Shown here: positions 1 to 12,800 of the stretch, one piece after another
Position numbering within the stretch: the stretch's first letter is position 1
Layout: each line of letters opens with the position of its first letter
Assembly: GCA_029255685.2 (NCBI GenBank)
Contig: CM055312.2
Location: forward strand, 69,330,792-69,394,791
Direction: 5' to 3'
Source: Silene conica
Taxonomy: Eukaryota > Streptophyta > Magnoliopsida > Caryophyllales > Caryophyllaceae
DNA length: 64,000 bases
The notes under the pieces: model-generated
Told to the model about the DNA's origin: nothing
What the model saw: the letters and a program-made list of their open reading frames with translations, nothing else
Database searches by the model: none
Position numbers and translations under genes: made by a program

Positions 1-1992
1 GTCTCCACTCAACTGAGTAGGGGTCACTCGACCGAGTGAAACTTTCACTGGGTCGAGTGCTATTTGTGGCAAATATGCGAAAATCCGCGTGAGTGTCAAC
101 TTCTGCAATATATTGGTAATGTAAACGACTGATATACGTAGTTTTTAAAACTTTTTGACATAAAGAAAAAGTTCGAAACACCTAAATTCATTTACCTGCG
201 AAACAACAATAACAATATTTTAGTTTAAGTCTTCAACCAACATAGCACTAAATTCAAATCTCTAGCTAACACACGTCTTCAACCTCACATATCAAATTTT
301 GAGCTTCCTATATAGTATTAGCATTCGCAACGAAAATGTCAGAAGCAACAAGAATACCTTTCAGGATAGAGTAAAATTGATATTTGTTAGTAATTAACCA
401 TATATTTTGACTTTTAAGAACGATAATTTTTTTATCATTTTGCATATAGTCTTTTATAACCATTACTAAGTATACAAAACCCAATGCAAAAGAAGACTCT
501 GATTCGAACACTCCACGTTCTTAATATTATTTTGATTTTCGTATCAAATAACTAATATCATTTTCAGCCCAATTATTCGTTTGCCTATATCTAACATATT
601 TTTACAAAGAATAAAAATGCAAACTAATAATTTGGACAAAAAGAGAGACTATATATGTAACAATTACATAAATAATCAATATTACAGAGTATTTTCTACT
701 AGAGGATTTTGGTACTAGTCTTTCGATTACTTATTGTGTTTTATAGGATTGTATGGTTGAATTATTATGCTAATAATTTTTTGTAATACATGAAATCAAG
801 CACATGTCGACTAAATTTCGTGATGATCCGATCCGAAGTCATAAAATAAATTAAATTCCTCTCTTTGGCGACTGATTTTTTTAGTTTTGATTTTGGCACA
901 AAAACCATAAAGAGGATATGAGACAATTGGTTATGCAGATGATCAAATTGGCCTTCAAAAACATACCTAATATAGAGAGGTAAACAAGTTATTAAGATAA
1001 CATAAATGGAATAAGTATAAAATGACCAAGGCGGATGAACTCTGTATACAGCTTAAGTAATTATAAAACTACGTAATTCATAATTATATTTTTGAGCACC
1101 TATTACTCCGCTTGATCATATTACTGTACAATTAGAAAACTAAATCAAACACCAATTGAAATCCAAATAATGTGCATATCAAAAATAAAATAAAGAAGTA
1201 ATACATAAATCGATTGTATATGTACATGCAGTTATATACTAAAGATCTTGGTATTACATTTTATATATAGAATTTTTATATCATGCATAATGTCCAATCA
1301 ACCGAAGATGAACGATCAAGTATAAATAATCACAAACAGGAAATTGATGACCTAATCTAAACATTGTGAATTGAAATTTGTTAAAATAGCTAGAGTATGT
1401 AGTAAATGCAAAAATATAAATTGCAAATGCTAAATTTTGTAATAGATCCAATAAAACTAAGGATTAATTAAATCATCCATGATCATTAGGATTTTATACG
1501 CAAATTTAATTGCTGAAGAAATTTTGTTTTTTATTTATTTTGCAAAATATTTGAACTCATTGAATCAAACATTATTCCCTTTATAATAAACAAACAAACA
1601 TGAAAATGGAAATCATCATCTCTTTCATCCCCGTATCGCACCATACGTGTAAAATGGATAAAATAATATCAAATATATATGGACATGACAACGGGGTTTC
1701 ATCCCGTAGGCATTATGTTCTTTTTTCGGTATCCATCGATTTGACCATATTTAACTACGTAAGACAGATATTTCTTCTTAAACAAGAATGTTATTTCGGA
1801 GACGGGAAAGTGGAATATATAAAAACCCATAAGTTGCAAACGTGAGTCGCAATATTCGTAGAAAAGGTAGTAAACAATAATATTCCTATTATACTTAAAT
1901 TATCAATCTAGAATACATGAAATAAATTCGCAATTAAACTCATTACTTCATATTATCCCATTTTTTAGCATTCATTGAGTTCGCTGAATCAT

Positions 1993-2078
1993 GGATAATA
2001 TCATAGATTCAGAATCATGATATTATCCTAATACTAATTATGTACTATCTTAGTAAAGGAGTACAACCAATATAAATA
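1993..2078 (+). promoter_or_regulatory. Orbitide gene promoter, copy 1: palindrome plus TATA box
   Basis: TATAAATA at 2071-2078 lies 100 bp before the ATG, a normal plant TATA-to-start distance with a 5' UTR of roughly 70 nt. About 45 bp upstream of it is an inverted repeat (1993-2028) whose arms GGATAATATCAT and ATGATATTATCC pair perfectly around a GATTC-A-GAATC centre. The arrangement recurs at 5553/5631 and 11839/11925 in copies 2 and 4, and before copies 3 and 6. A dimeric-factor site is an inference. Confidence 0.6.
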
Positions 2079-2170
2079 TGCCCAATTGACAGACACATTC
2101 TACCAAGTAATTCAAAACTAGCATTCAAATAAATTTTCAACTAGCTTAAAATCTCTAATTTGGTGTGCAA

Positions 2171-2732
2171 ATGGCTGCTTCTTACGCACTCGACAATTTC
2201 AAGCCTACCGTTTTTTTCCCAATGGGTCCCCCTCCCTCTAAGGTAACATGCGCGAATAATCTTAGGCATTTTGACATAAATATATAAGTAAAATTACAAA
2301 ATAAATTGTTGGTTAATACAACGACATTGATGTACGCATTTTGGCTCAATAATTTGTTTAACGTTATTAAAATAACTCTATTAAAAAATTTGATAAAAGT
2401 GAATAGATGAAGGAAAGGAAATGACTAGTTATTAGTAACAACCAAAAAGGCACCTTCACCATTCAACAAGGTCGACCCGTCCAAAGGTTCCTATATATTA
2501 TTGTTCGTGTATGATATTTGATTATAGTCAGTCATGCATGATTGTATTTTATTATCCGTATAGTGATTATTTTATGTATGGTTTACTCTAATTAAAATAA
2601 TTACATTTTCCTTAAACTTAATAATCAATATGTTTTTCATCATATATGCTTAAATCATTTTTTTACACTAACAATTAGTTGAAACATACGCATATCACCA
2701 AAGATGAGGATAATGTTGCAGTCCCTGTGTAA
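2171..2732 (+). CDS. Orbitide (cyclic peptide) precursor, copy 1; one splice acceptor lost
   Basis: Two exons. Exon 1 (2171-2242) encodes leader MAASYALDNFKPT, then VFFPMGPPP, then S-K, and ends at a canonical AAG|GTAACA donor. Exon 2 encodes ITKDEDNVAVPV and stops at 2730-2732. The Caryophyllaceae presegetalin family has the same plan: a 13-residue leader with A at 6, D at 8 and K-P at 11-12, a hydrophobic Pro/Phe-rich core, and a follower with K-D-x-[DE]-N-x-x-x-P-V. In that family a protease removes the leader, and a PCY1-type serine peptidase removes the follower and cyclises the core. In this copy the acceptor next to ATC ACC reads CGCAT instead of CGCAG, so only the upstream ATTAG| acceptor (2678) remains. 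It keeps frame and adds L-K-H-T-H. Family assignment is from motifs; splicing is inferred. Confidence 0.65.
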
Positions 2733-3139
2733 AATGAAGTCTTATTAAGTGTAGGCCATAATGTTTTTGAAGTTGATTCCCTTTTAGTTCAATAATGTGG
2801 GTGTTTAATGATGTATTTCGCCTTATTACTGATAATAAAATAAATTGAGTTGGCTAATACATTCAAGAATTTGTGTTCTTCATTTCACTTTTTTTACTGA
2901 GGTATGAAACTTATGAAGTCCTCTCCAAACAACTTAGAAGCTCAAATGCGCGATGCCTATTTCCATTTCTTTGAAATTTTATCATCAAATAATTATGGAA
3001 ACTTATAAAAGCTATGCCTTGATATTCATAGCACTAATTAGAACTAGGAATTGACGTGAAATAAAACATGAGAGCAACAATCATATTTCTTTCAAAAAGC
3101 ATAATTATAATCATAATAATACTAATGCGCACACACTTG

Positions 3140-3345
3140 TGAACTATGGGCCCTCATACAGTTCTAAGAAATTCTTTGATGCCTTCAAATGTATTTACAA
3201 TTTTCAAACATATAAGTCTTCGTATTACCTTGACGTGGATGACCAAACCATATATATAGACACCATACATGCCAAATACAAACTTCATACACTTTTACTC
3301 CATTAACTTGATGTGAGGGATTTGGTGGGGAGGTCAAATTAGTAT
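3140..3345 (+). other. Coding-like block of unknown origin, repeated in most units
   Basis: The plus strand reads as N-Y-G-P-S, then S-S-Y-Y-L-D-V-D-D-Q-T-I-Y-I-D-T-I-H-A-K-Y-K-L-H-T-L-L, then D-L-V-G-R-S-N. In copies 1, 2, 4 and 7 a stop follows L-L-L-H/D. In copies 5 and 6 (38961-39164, 42523-42726) 67 codons are open, but the frame begins at GTG, not ATG. It may be a relic of an exon captured by the unit. I do not recognise the protein and see no start codon or splice sites that would make it a gene. Confidence 0.3.
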
Positions 3346-3394
3346 TCGGAAGGTTACAACGTTGCCATAACAACATGTAATAAACTGAAATTTT

Positions 3395-3640
3395 GAGTCA
3401 GTCACTCGACCGACTGTATAATTCACTAGAACAAGTGGACCTATGAAACCTTCTACCAGCTTCCACTCGACTGAGTAAGATAGTCACTCAAACGAGTGGA
3501 AGTCACTCAGCCGAGTGTAAAGCTCACCCGAACAAGGAGAACTAGAGAACATATTGTCAGTCTCCACTCAACTGAGTAGGGGTCACTCGACCGAGTGAAA
3601 CTTTCACTGGGTCGAGTGCTATTTGTGGCAAATATGCGAA
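3395..3640. repeat. Cluster of CACTCGACCGAGTG-like palindromic words
   Basis: About nine imperfect copies of one 14-bp palindrome in 250 bp: CACTCGACCGACTG, CACTAGAACAAGTG, CACTCGACTGAGTA, CACTCAAACGAGTG, CACTCAGCCGAGTG, CACTCAACTGAGTA, CACTCGACCGAGTG, CACTGGGTCGAGTG and a decayed one. The same cluster marks every unit junction: 6955-7200, 9795-9925, 13240-13480, 39218-39445, 42778-43010, 46235-46395 with 46965-47030, and the window start. The centre varies while the CACT/AGTG arms are kept. Confidence 0.85.
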
Positions 3641-6600
3641 AATCCGCGTGAGTGTCAACTTCTGCAATATATTGGTAATGTAAACGACTGATATACGTAG
3701 TTTTTAAAACTTTTTGACATAAAGAAAAAGTTCGAAACACCAAAATTCATTTACATGCGAAACAACAATAACAATATTTTAGTTTAAGTCTTCAACCAAC
3801 ATAGCACTAAATTCAAATCTCTAGCTAACACACGTCTTCAACCTCACATATCAAATTTTGAGCTTCCTATATAGTATTAGCATTCGCAATGAAAATGTCA
3901 GAAGCATCAAGAATACCTTTCAGGATAGAGTAAAATTGATATTTGTTAGTTATTAACCATATATTTTGACTTTTAAGAACGATAATTTTTTTATCATTTT
4001 GCATATAGTCTTTTATAACCATTACTAAGTATACAAAACCCAGTGCAAAAGAAGACTCTGATTCGAACACTCCACGTTCTTATTATTATTTTGATTTTTG
4101 TATCAAATAACAAATATCATTTTCAGCCCAATTATTCGTTTGCCTATATCTAACATATTTTTACAAAGAATAAAAATGCAAACTAATAATTTGCACAAAA
4201 AGAGAGACTATATATGTAACAATTACAGAAATAATCAATATTACAGAGTATTTTCTACTAGAGGATTTTGGTACTAGTGTTTCGATTACTTATTGTGTTT
4301 TATAGGATTGTATGGTTGAATTATTATGCTAATAATTTGTTGTAATACATGAAATCAAGCACATGTCGACTAAATTTCGTGATGATCCGATCCGAAGTCA
4401 TAAAATAAATTAAATTCCTCTCTTTGGCGACTGATTTTTTTAGTTTTGATTTTGGCACAAAAACCATAAAGAGGATATGAGACAATTGGTTATGCAGATG
4501 ATCAAATTGGCCTTCAAAAACATACCTAATATAGAGAGGTAAACAAGTTATTAAGATAACATAAATGGAATAAGTATAAAATGACCAAGGCGGATGAACT
4601 CTGTATACAGCTTAAGTAATTATAAAACTACGTAATTCATAATTATATTTTTGAGCACCTATTACTCCGCTTGATCATATTACTGTACAATTAGAAAACT
4701 AAATCAAACACCAATTGAAATCCAAATAATGTGCATATCAAAAATAAAATAAAGAAGTAATACATAAATCGATTGTATATGTACATGCAGTTATATACTA
4801 AAGATCTTGGTATTACATTTTATATATAGAATTTTTATATCATGCATAATGTCCAATCAACCGAAGATGAACGATCAAGTATAAATAATCACAAACAGGA
4901 AATTGATGACCTAATCTAAACATTGTGAATTGAAATTTGTTAAAATAGCTAGAGTATGTAGTAAATGCAAAAATATAAATTGCAAATGCTAAATTTTGTA
5001 ATAGATCCAATAAAACTAAGGATTAATTAAATCATCCATGATCATTAGGATTTTATACGCAAATTTAATTGCTGAAGAAATTTTGTTTTTTATTTATTTT
5101 GCAAAATATTTGAACTCATTGAATCAAACATTATTCCCTTAATAATAAACAAACAAACACGAAAATGGAAATCATCATCTCTTTCATCCCCGTATCGCAC
5201 CATACGTGTAAAATGGATAAAATAATATCAAATATATATGGACATGACAACGGGGTTTCATCCCGTAGGCATTATGTTCTTTTTTCGGTATCCATCGATT
5301 TGACCATATTTAACTACGTAAGACAGATATTTCTTCTTAAACAAGAATGTTATTTCGGAGACGGGAAAGTGGAATATATAACAAACCCATAAGTTGCAAA
5401 CGTGAGTCGCAATATTCGTAGAAAAGGTAGTAAACAATAATATTCCTATTATACTTAAATTATCAATCTAGAATACATGAAATAAATTCGCAATTAAACT
5501 CATTACTTCATATTATCCCATTTTTTAGCATTCATTGAGTTCGCTGAATCATGGATAATATCATAGATTCAGAATCATGATATTATCCTAATACTAATTA
5601 TGTACTATCTTAGTAAAGGAGTACAACCAATATAAATATGCCCAATTGACAGACACATTCTACCAAGTAATTCAAAACTAGCATTCAAATAAATTTTCAA
5701 CTAGCTTAAAATCTCTAATTTGGTGTGCAAATGGCTGCTTCTTACGCACTCGACAATTTCAAGCCTACCGTTTTTTTCCCAATGGGTCCCCCTCCCTCTA
5801 AGGTAACATGCGCGAATAATCTTAGGCATTTTGACATAAATATATAAGTAAAATTACATAATAAATTGTTGGTTAATACAACGACATTGATGTACGCATT
5901 TTGGCTCAATAATTTGTTTAACGTTATTAAAATAACTCTATTAAAAAATTTGATAAAAGTGAATAGATGAAGGAAAGGAAATGACTAGTTATTAGTAACA
6001 ACCAAAAAGGCACCTTCACCATTCAACAAGGTCGACCCGTCCAAAGGTTCCTATATATTATTGTTCGTGTATGATATTTGATTATAGTCAGTCATGCATG
6101 ATTGTATTTTATTATCTGTATAGTGATTATTTTATGTATGGTTTACTCTAATTAAAATAATTACATTTTCCTTAAACTTAATAATCAATATGTTTTTCAT
6201 CATATATGCCTAAATCATTTTTTTACACTAACAATTAGTTGAACCATACGCAGATCACCAAAGATGAGGATAATGTTGCAGTCCCTGTGTAAAATGAAGT
6301 TTTATTAAGTGTAGGCCATAATGTTTTTGAAGTTGATTCCCTTTTAGTTCAATAATGTGGGTGTTTAATGATGTATTTCGCCTTATTACTGATAATAAAA
6401 TAAATTGAGTTGGCTAATACATTCAAGAATTTGTGTTCTTCATTTCACTTTTTTTACTGAGGTATGAAACTTATGAAGTCCTCTCCAAACAACTTAGAAG
6501 CTCAAATGCGCGATGCCTATTTCCATTTCTTTGAAATTTTATCATCAAATAATTATGGAAACTTATAAAAGCTATGCCTTGATATTCATAGCACTAATTA

Positions 6601-7119
6601 GAACTAGGAATTGACGTGAAATAAAACATGAGAGCAACAATCATATTTCTTTCAAAAAGCATAATTATAATCATAATAATACTAATGCGCACACACTTGT
6701 GAACTATGGGCCCTCATACAGTTCTAAGAAATTCTTTGATGCCTTCAAATGTATTTACAATTTTCAAACATATAAGTCTTCGTATTACCTTGACGTGGAT
6801 GACCAAACCATATATATAGACACCATACATGCCAAATACAAACTTCATACACTTTTACTCCATTAACTTGATGTGAGGGATTTGGTGGGGAGGTCAAATT
6901 AGTATTCGGAAGGTTACAACGTTGCCATAACAACATGTAATAAACTGAAATTTTGAGTCAGTCACTCGACCGACTGTATAATTCACTAGAACAAGTGGAC
7001 CTATGAAACCTTCTACCAGCTTCCACTCGACTGAGTAAGATAGTCACTCAAACGAGTGGAAGTCACTCAGCCGAGTGTAAAGCTCACCCGAACAAGGAGA
7101 ACTAGAGAACATATTGTCA
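3560..7119 (+). repeat. Tandem array unit 2 (3560 bp)
   Basis: Nearly identical to unit 1 over its full length. It carries the most complete gene of the array (5731-6292). The rest is AT-rich, with no supported gene. Short frames that recur in each unit on either strand are lost to stops or frameshifts in units 5-7, so they are not treated as genes. Confidence 0.95.
5731..6292 (+). CDS. Orbitide (cyclic peptide) precursor, copy 2; intact
   Basis: Exon 1 is 5731-5802: leader MAASYALDNFKPT, core region VFFPMGPPP, then S-K. The donor is AAG|GTAACA. Exon 2 is 6254-6292 after the acceptor ACGCAG|, giving ITKDEDNVAVPV and TAA. The spliced product is 36 residues, close to the 32 of presegetalin A1. 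Using the upstream ATTAG| acceptor instead adds five in-frame residues (L-K-H-T-Q, or L-N-H-T-Q-like in this copy where GAAACC replaces GAAACA), for 41 residues. TATAAATA is at 5631. The core is free of Cys and charge and rich in Pro and Phe, as in known Caryophyllaceae orbitides. The exact C-terminal core border (after P-P-P or after S) cannot be told from DNA. The peptide would be made in the cytosol, since no signal peptide is seen. Confidence 0.75.
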
Positions 7120-9845
7120 GTCTCCACTCAACTGAGTAGGGGTCACTCGACCGAGTGAAACTTTCACTGGGTCGAGTGCTATTTGTGGCAAATATGCGAA
7201 AATCCGCGTGAGTGTCAACTTCTGCAATATATTGGTAATGTAAACGACTGATATACGTAGTTTTTAAAACTTTTTGACATAAAGAAAAAGTTCGAAACAC
7301 CAAAATTCATTTACATGCGAAACAACAATAACAATATTTTAGTTTAAGTCTTCAACCAACATAGCACTAAATTCAAATCTCTAGCTAACACACGTCTTCA
7401 ACCTCACATATCAAATTTTGAGCTTCCTATATAGTATTAGCATTCGCAACGAAAATGTCAGAAGCATCAAGAATACCTTTCAGGATAGAGTAAAATTGAT
7501 ATTTGTTAGTTATTAACCATATATTTTGACTTTTAAGAACGATAATTTTTTTATCATTTTGCATATAGTCTTTTATAACCATTACTAAGTATACAAAACC
7601 CAGTGCAAAAGAAGACTCTGATTCGAACACTCCACGTTCTTATTATTATTTTGATTTTTGTATCAAATAACAAATATCATTTTCAGCCCAATTATTCGTT
7701 TGCCTATATCTAACATATTTTTACAAAGAATAAAAATGCAAACTAATAATTTGGACAAAAAGAGAGACTATATATGTAACAATTACAGAAATAATCAATA
7801 TTACAGAGTATTTTCTACTAGAGGATTTTGGTACTAGTCTTTCGATTACTTATTGTGTTTTATAGGATTGTATAGTTGAATTATTATGCTAATAATTTGT
7901 TGTAATACATGAAATCAAGCACATGTCGACTAAATTTCGTGATGATCCGATCCGAAGTCATAAAATAAATTAAATTCCTCTCTTTGGCGACTGATTTTTT
8001 TAGTTTTGATTTTGGCACAAAAACCATAAAGAGGATATGAGACAATTGGTTATGCAGATGATCAAATTGGCCTTCAAAAACATACCTAATATAGAGAGGT
8101 TAACAAGTTATTAAGATAACATAAATGGAATAAGTATAAAAGGACCAAGGCGGATGAACTCTGTATACAACGTACGTAATTATAAAACTACGTAATTCAT
8201 AATTATATTTTTGAGCACCTATTACTCCGCTTGATCATATTACTGTACAATTAGAAAACTAAATCAAACACCAATTGAAATCCAAATAATGTGCATATCA
8301 AAAATAAAATAAAGAAGTAATACATAAATCGATTGTATATGTACATGCAGTTATATACTAAAGATCTTGGTATTACATTTTATATATAGAATTTTTATAT
8401 CATGCATAATGTCCAATCAACCGAAGATGAATGATCAAGTATAAATAATCACAAACAGAAAATTGATGACCTAATCTAAACATTGTGAATTGAAATTTGT
8501 TAAAATAGCTAGAGTATGTAGTAAATGCAAAAATATAAATTGCAAATGCTAAATTTTGTAATAGATCCAATAAAACTAAGGATTAATTAAATCATCGATG
8601 ATCATTAGGATTTTATACGCAAATTTAATTGCTGAAGAAATTTTATTTTTTATTTATTTCGCAAAATATTTGAACTCATTGAATCAAACATTATTCCCTT
8701 TATAATAAACAAACAAACACGAAAATGGAAATCATCATCTCTTTCATCCCCGTATCGCACCATACGTGTAAAATGGATAAAATAATATCAAATATATATG
8801 GACATGACAACGGGGTTTCATCCCGTAGGCATTATGTTCTTTTTTTGGTATCCACCGATTTGACCATATTTAACTACGTAAGACAGATATTTCGTCTTAA
8901 ACAAGAATGTTTTTTCGGAGACGGGAAAGTGGAATATATAACAAACCCATAAGTTACAAACGTGAGTCGCAATATTCGTAGAAAAGGTAGTAAATAATAA
9001 TATTCCTATTATACTTAAATTATCAATCTAGAATACATGAAATAAATTCGCAATTAAACTCATTACTTCATATTATCCCATTTTTTAGCATTCATTGAGT
9101 TCGCTGAATCATGGATAATATCATAGATTCAGAATCATGATATTATCCTAATACTAATTATGTACTATCTTAGCAAAGGAGTACAACCAATATAAATATG
9201 CCCAATTGACAGACTCATTCTACCAAGTAATTCAAAACTAGCAATCAAATAAATTTTCAACTAGCTTAAAATCTCTAATTTGTTGTGCAAATGGCTGCTT
9301 CTTACGCACTCGACAACTTCAAGCCTACCGTTTTTTTCCCTATGGGTCCCCCTCCCTCTAAGGTAACAAGCGCGAATAATCTTAGGCATTTTGACACAAA
9401 TATATAAGTAAAATTACAAAATAAATTGTTGGTTAATACAACGACATTGATGTACGCATTTTGGCTCAATAATTTGTTTAACGTTATTAAAATAACTCTA
9501 TTAAAAAATTTGATAAAAGTGAATAGATGAAGGAAAGGAAATGACTAGTTATTAGTAACAACCAAAAAGGCACCTTCACCATTCAACAAGGTCGACCCGT
9601 CCAAAGGTTCCTATATATTATTGTTCGTGTATGATATTTGATGATAGTCAGTCATGCATGATGGTATTTTATTATCCGTATAGTGATTATTTTATGTATG
9701 GTTTACTCTAATTAAAATAATTTCATTTTCCTTAAACTTAATAATCAATGTTTTTCACCATATATGCCTAAATCATTTTTTTACACTAACAATTAGCCGA
9801 GTGTGTAGCTCACCCGAACAAGGAGAACTAGAGAACATCTTGTCA
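7120..9845 (+). repeat. Tandem array unit 3 (2726 bp, internal deletion)
   Basis: Same unit, but ~0.83 kb is missing at 9796: the intron end ACAATTAG is joined directly to CCGAGTG of the downstream palindrome cluster, with AG shared at the joint. The deletion removes exon 2, the 3' region and the coding-like block. Confidence 0.95.
9291..9362 (+). pseudogene. Orbitide precursor copy 3: exon 1 only
   Basis: Exon 1 is complete and encodes the same leader and core as copies 1 and 2, with two silent changes (Asn AAC, Pro CCT). TATA box at 9191 and the donor AAG|GTAACA are kept. Exon 2 is gone: the deletion at 9796 ends right after the intron's ATTAG, so a transcript would splice into or read through the palindrome cluster. 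No follower can be made, so cyclisation is not expected. Confidence 0.75.
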
Positions 9846-12800
9846 GTCTCCACTCAACTGAGTTGGGGTCACTCGACCGAGTGAAACTTTCACTGGGTCG
9901 AGTGCTATTTGTGGCAAATATGCGAAAATCCGCGTGAGTGTCAACTTCTGCAATATATTGGTAATGTAAACGACTGATATACGTAGTTTTTAAAACTTTT
10001 TGACATAAAGAAAAAGTTCGAAACACCAAAATTCATTTACATGCGAAACAACAATAACAATATTTTAGTTTAAGTCTTCAACCAACATAGCACTAAATTC
10101 AAATCTCTAGCTAACACACGTCTTCAACCTCACATATCAAATTTTGAGCTTCCTATATAGTATTAGCATTCGCAACGAAAATGTCAGAAGCAACAAGAAT
10201 ACCTTTCAGGATAGAGTAAAATTGATATTTGTTAGTAATTAACCATATATTTTGACTTTTAAGAATTATAATTTTTTTTATCATTTTGCATATAGTCTTT
10301 TTTAACCATTAGTAAGTATACAAAACCAAGTGCAAAAGAAGACTCTGATTCGAACACTCCACGTTCTTAATATTATTTTGATTTTTGTATCAAATAACAA
10401 ATATCAATTTCGGCCCAATTATTCGTTTGCCTATATCTAACATATTTTTACAAAGAATAAAAATGCAAACTAATAATTTGGACAAAAAGAGAGACTATAT
10501 ATGTAACAATTACAGAAATAATCAATATTACAGAGTATTTTCTACTAGAGGATTTTGGTACTAGTCTTTCGATTAGTTATTGTGTTTTATAGGATTGTAT
10601 GGTTGAATTATTATGCTAATAATTTGTTGTAATAATACATGAAATCAAGCACATGTCGACTAAATTTCGTGATGATCCGATCCGAAGTCATAAAATAAAT
10701 TAAATTCCTCTCTTTGGCGACTGATTTTTTTAGTTTTGATTTTGGCACAAAAACCATAAAGAGGATATGAGACAATTGGTTATGCAGATGATCAAATTGG
10801 CCTTCAAAAACATACCTAATATAGAGAGGTAAACAAGTTATTAAGATAACATAAATGGAATAAGTATAAAAGGACCAAGGCGGATGAACTCTGTATACAG
10901 CTAAAGTAATTATAAATACGTAATTCATAATTATATTTTTGAGCACCTATTACTCCGCTTGATCATATTACTGTACAATTAGAAAACTAAATCAAACACC
11001 AATTGAAATCCAAATAATATGCATATCAAAAATAAAATAAAGAAGTAATACATAAATCGATTGTATATGTACATGCAGTTATATACTAAAGATCTTGGTA
11101 TTACATTTTATATATAGAATTTTTATATCATGCATAATGTCCAATCAACCGAAGATGAACGATCAAGTATAAATAATCACAAACAGGAAATTGATGACCT
11201 AATCTAAACATTGTGAATTGAAATTTGTTAAAATAGTTAGAGTATGTAGTAAATGCAAAAATATAAATTGCAAATGCTAAATTTTGTAATAGATCCAATA
11301 AAACTAAGGATTAAATCATCGATGATCATTAGGATTTTATACGCAAATTTAATTGCTGAAGAAATTTTGTTTTTTATTTATTTCGCAAAATATTTGAACT
11401 CATTGAATCAAACATTCTTCCCTTTATAATAAACAAACAAACACGAAAATGGAAATCATCATCTCTTTCATCCCCGTATCGCACCATACATGTAAAATGG
11501 ATAAAATAATATCAAATATATATGGACATGACAACGGGGTTTCATCCCGTAGGCATTATGTTCTTTTTTCGTTATCCATCGATTCGACCATATTTAACTA
11601 CGTAAGACAGATATTTCGTCTTAAACAAGAATGTTTTTTCGGAGACGGGAAAGTGGAATATATAACAAACCCATAAGTTGCAAACGTGAGTCGCAATATT
11701 CGTAGAAAAGGTAGTAAACAATAATATTCCTATTATACTTAAATTATCAATCTAGAATACATGAAATAAATTCGCAATTAAACTCATTACTTCATATTAT
11801 CCCATTTTTTAGCATTCATTGAGTTCGCTGAATCATGGATAATATCATAGATTCAGAATCATGATATTATCCTAATACTAATTATGTACTATCTTAGTAA
11901 AGGAGTACAACCAATATAAATATGCCCAATTGACAGACACATTCTACCAAATAATTCAAAACTAGCATTCAAATAAATTTTCAACTAGCTTAAAATCTAT
12001 AATTTGGTGTGCAAATGGCTGCTTCTTACGCACTCGACAATTTCAAGCCTACCGTTTTTTTCCCAATGGGTCCCCCTCCCTCTAAGGTAACATGCGCGAA
12101 TAATCTTAGGCATTTTGACATAAATATATAAGTAAAATTACAAAATAAATTATTGGTTAATACAACGACATTGATGTACGCATTTTGGCTCAATAATTTG
12201 TTTAACGTTATTAAAATAACTCTATTAAAAAATTTGATAAAAGTGAATAGATGAAGGAAAGGAAATGACTAGTTATTAGTAACAACCAAAAAGGCACCTT
12301 CACCATTCAACAAGGTCGACCCGTCCAAAGGTTCCTATATATTATTGTTCGTGTTTGATATTTGATGATAGTCAGTCATGCATGATGGTATTTTATTATC
12401 CGTATAGTGATTATTTTATGTATGGTTTAATCTAATTAAAATAATTACATTTTCCTTAAACTTAATAATCAATATGTTTTTCATCATATATGCCTAAATC
12501 ATTTTTTTACACTAACAATTAGTTGAAACATACGCAGATCACCAAAGATGAGGATAATGTTGCAGTCCCTGTGTAAAATGAAGTCTTATTAAGTGTAGGC
12601 CATAATGTTTTTGAAGTTGATTCTCTTTTAGTTCAATAATGTGGGTGTTTAATGATGTATTTCGCCCTATTACTGATAATAAAATAAATCGAGTTGGCTA
12701 ATACATTCAAGAATTTGTGTTCTTCATTTCACTTTTTTTACTGAGGTATGAAACTTATGAAGTCCTCTCCAAACAACTTAGAAGCTCGGATGCGCGATGC

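Larger units (their letters stand above)
1..3559 (+). repeat. Tandem array unit 1 (~3.56 kb)
   Basis: First copy of a direct tandem repeat; the word at position 1 (GTCTCCACTCAACTGAGTAG) recurs at 3560, 7120 and, with small changes, at 9846, 13403, 39382, 42944 and 46965. The unit holds, in order: part of a palindromic-word cluster (1-60), ~1.9 kb of AT-rich DNA with no supported gene, an inverted repeat and TATA box (1993-2078), a two-exon orbitide-type gene (2171-2732), a 3' region with AATAAA-like signals near 2831-2845, a coding-like block of unknown origin (3140-3345), and the next palindrome cluster (3395-3559). Units 1 and 2 differ at only a few dozen sites by eye, so the duplication is recent. 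Confidence 0.95.

Noticed and set aside
308-511. Minus-strand 67-codon frame repeated in units 1, 2, 3 and 5
   Set aside because: AT-rich frame that is broken by indels in units 4, 6 and 7; nothing suggests selection.
1600-1845. Conserved 75-81 codon plus-strand frame in several array units
   Set aside because: It recurs because the units are recent duplicates. It is frameshifted in unit 5 (near 14671) and has a stop in unit 6, and changes do not favour silent sites. No recognisable domain.
2243-2678. Extra middle exon in the precursor intron (GCACCTTCACC...TCCAAAG, ~2451-2486)
   Set aside because: AG and GT flanks exist by chance, but including it would separate core and follower by unrelated residues, and it is not needed to obtain the family pattern.
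3507-3743. Minus-strand 78-codon frame over the palindrome cluster
   Set aside because: It is a translation of the CACTCGACCGAGTG words and their flanks. The start region changes between units.
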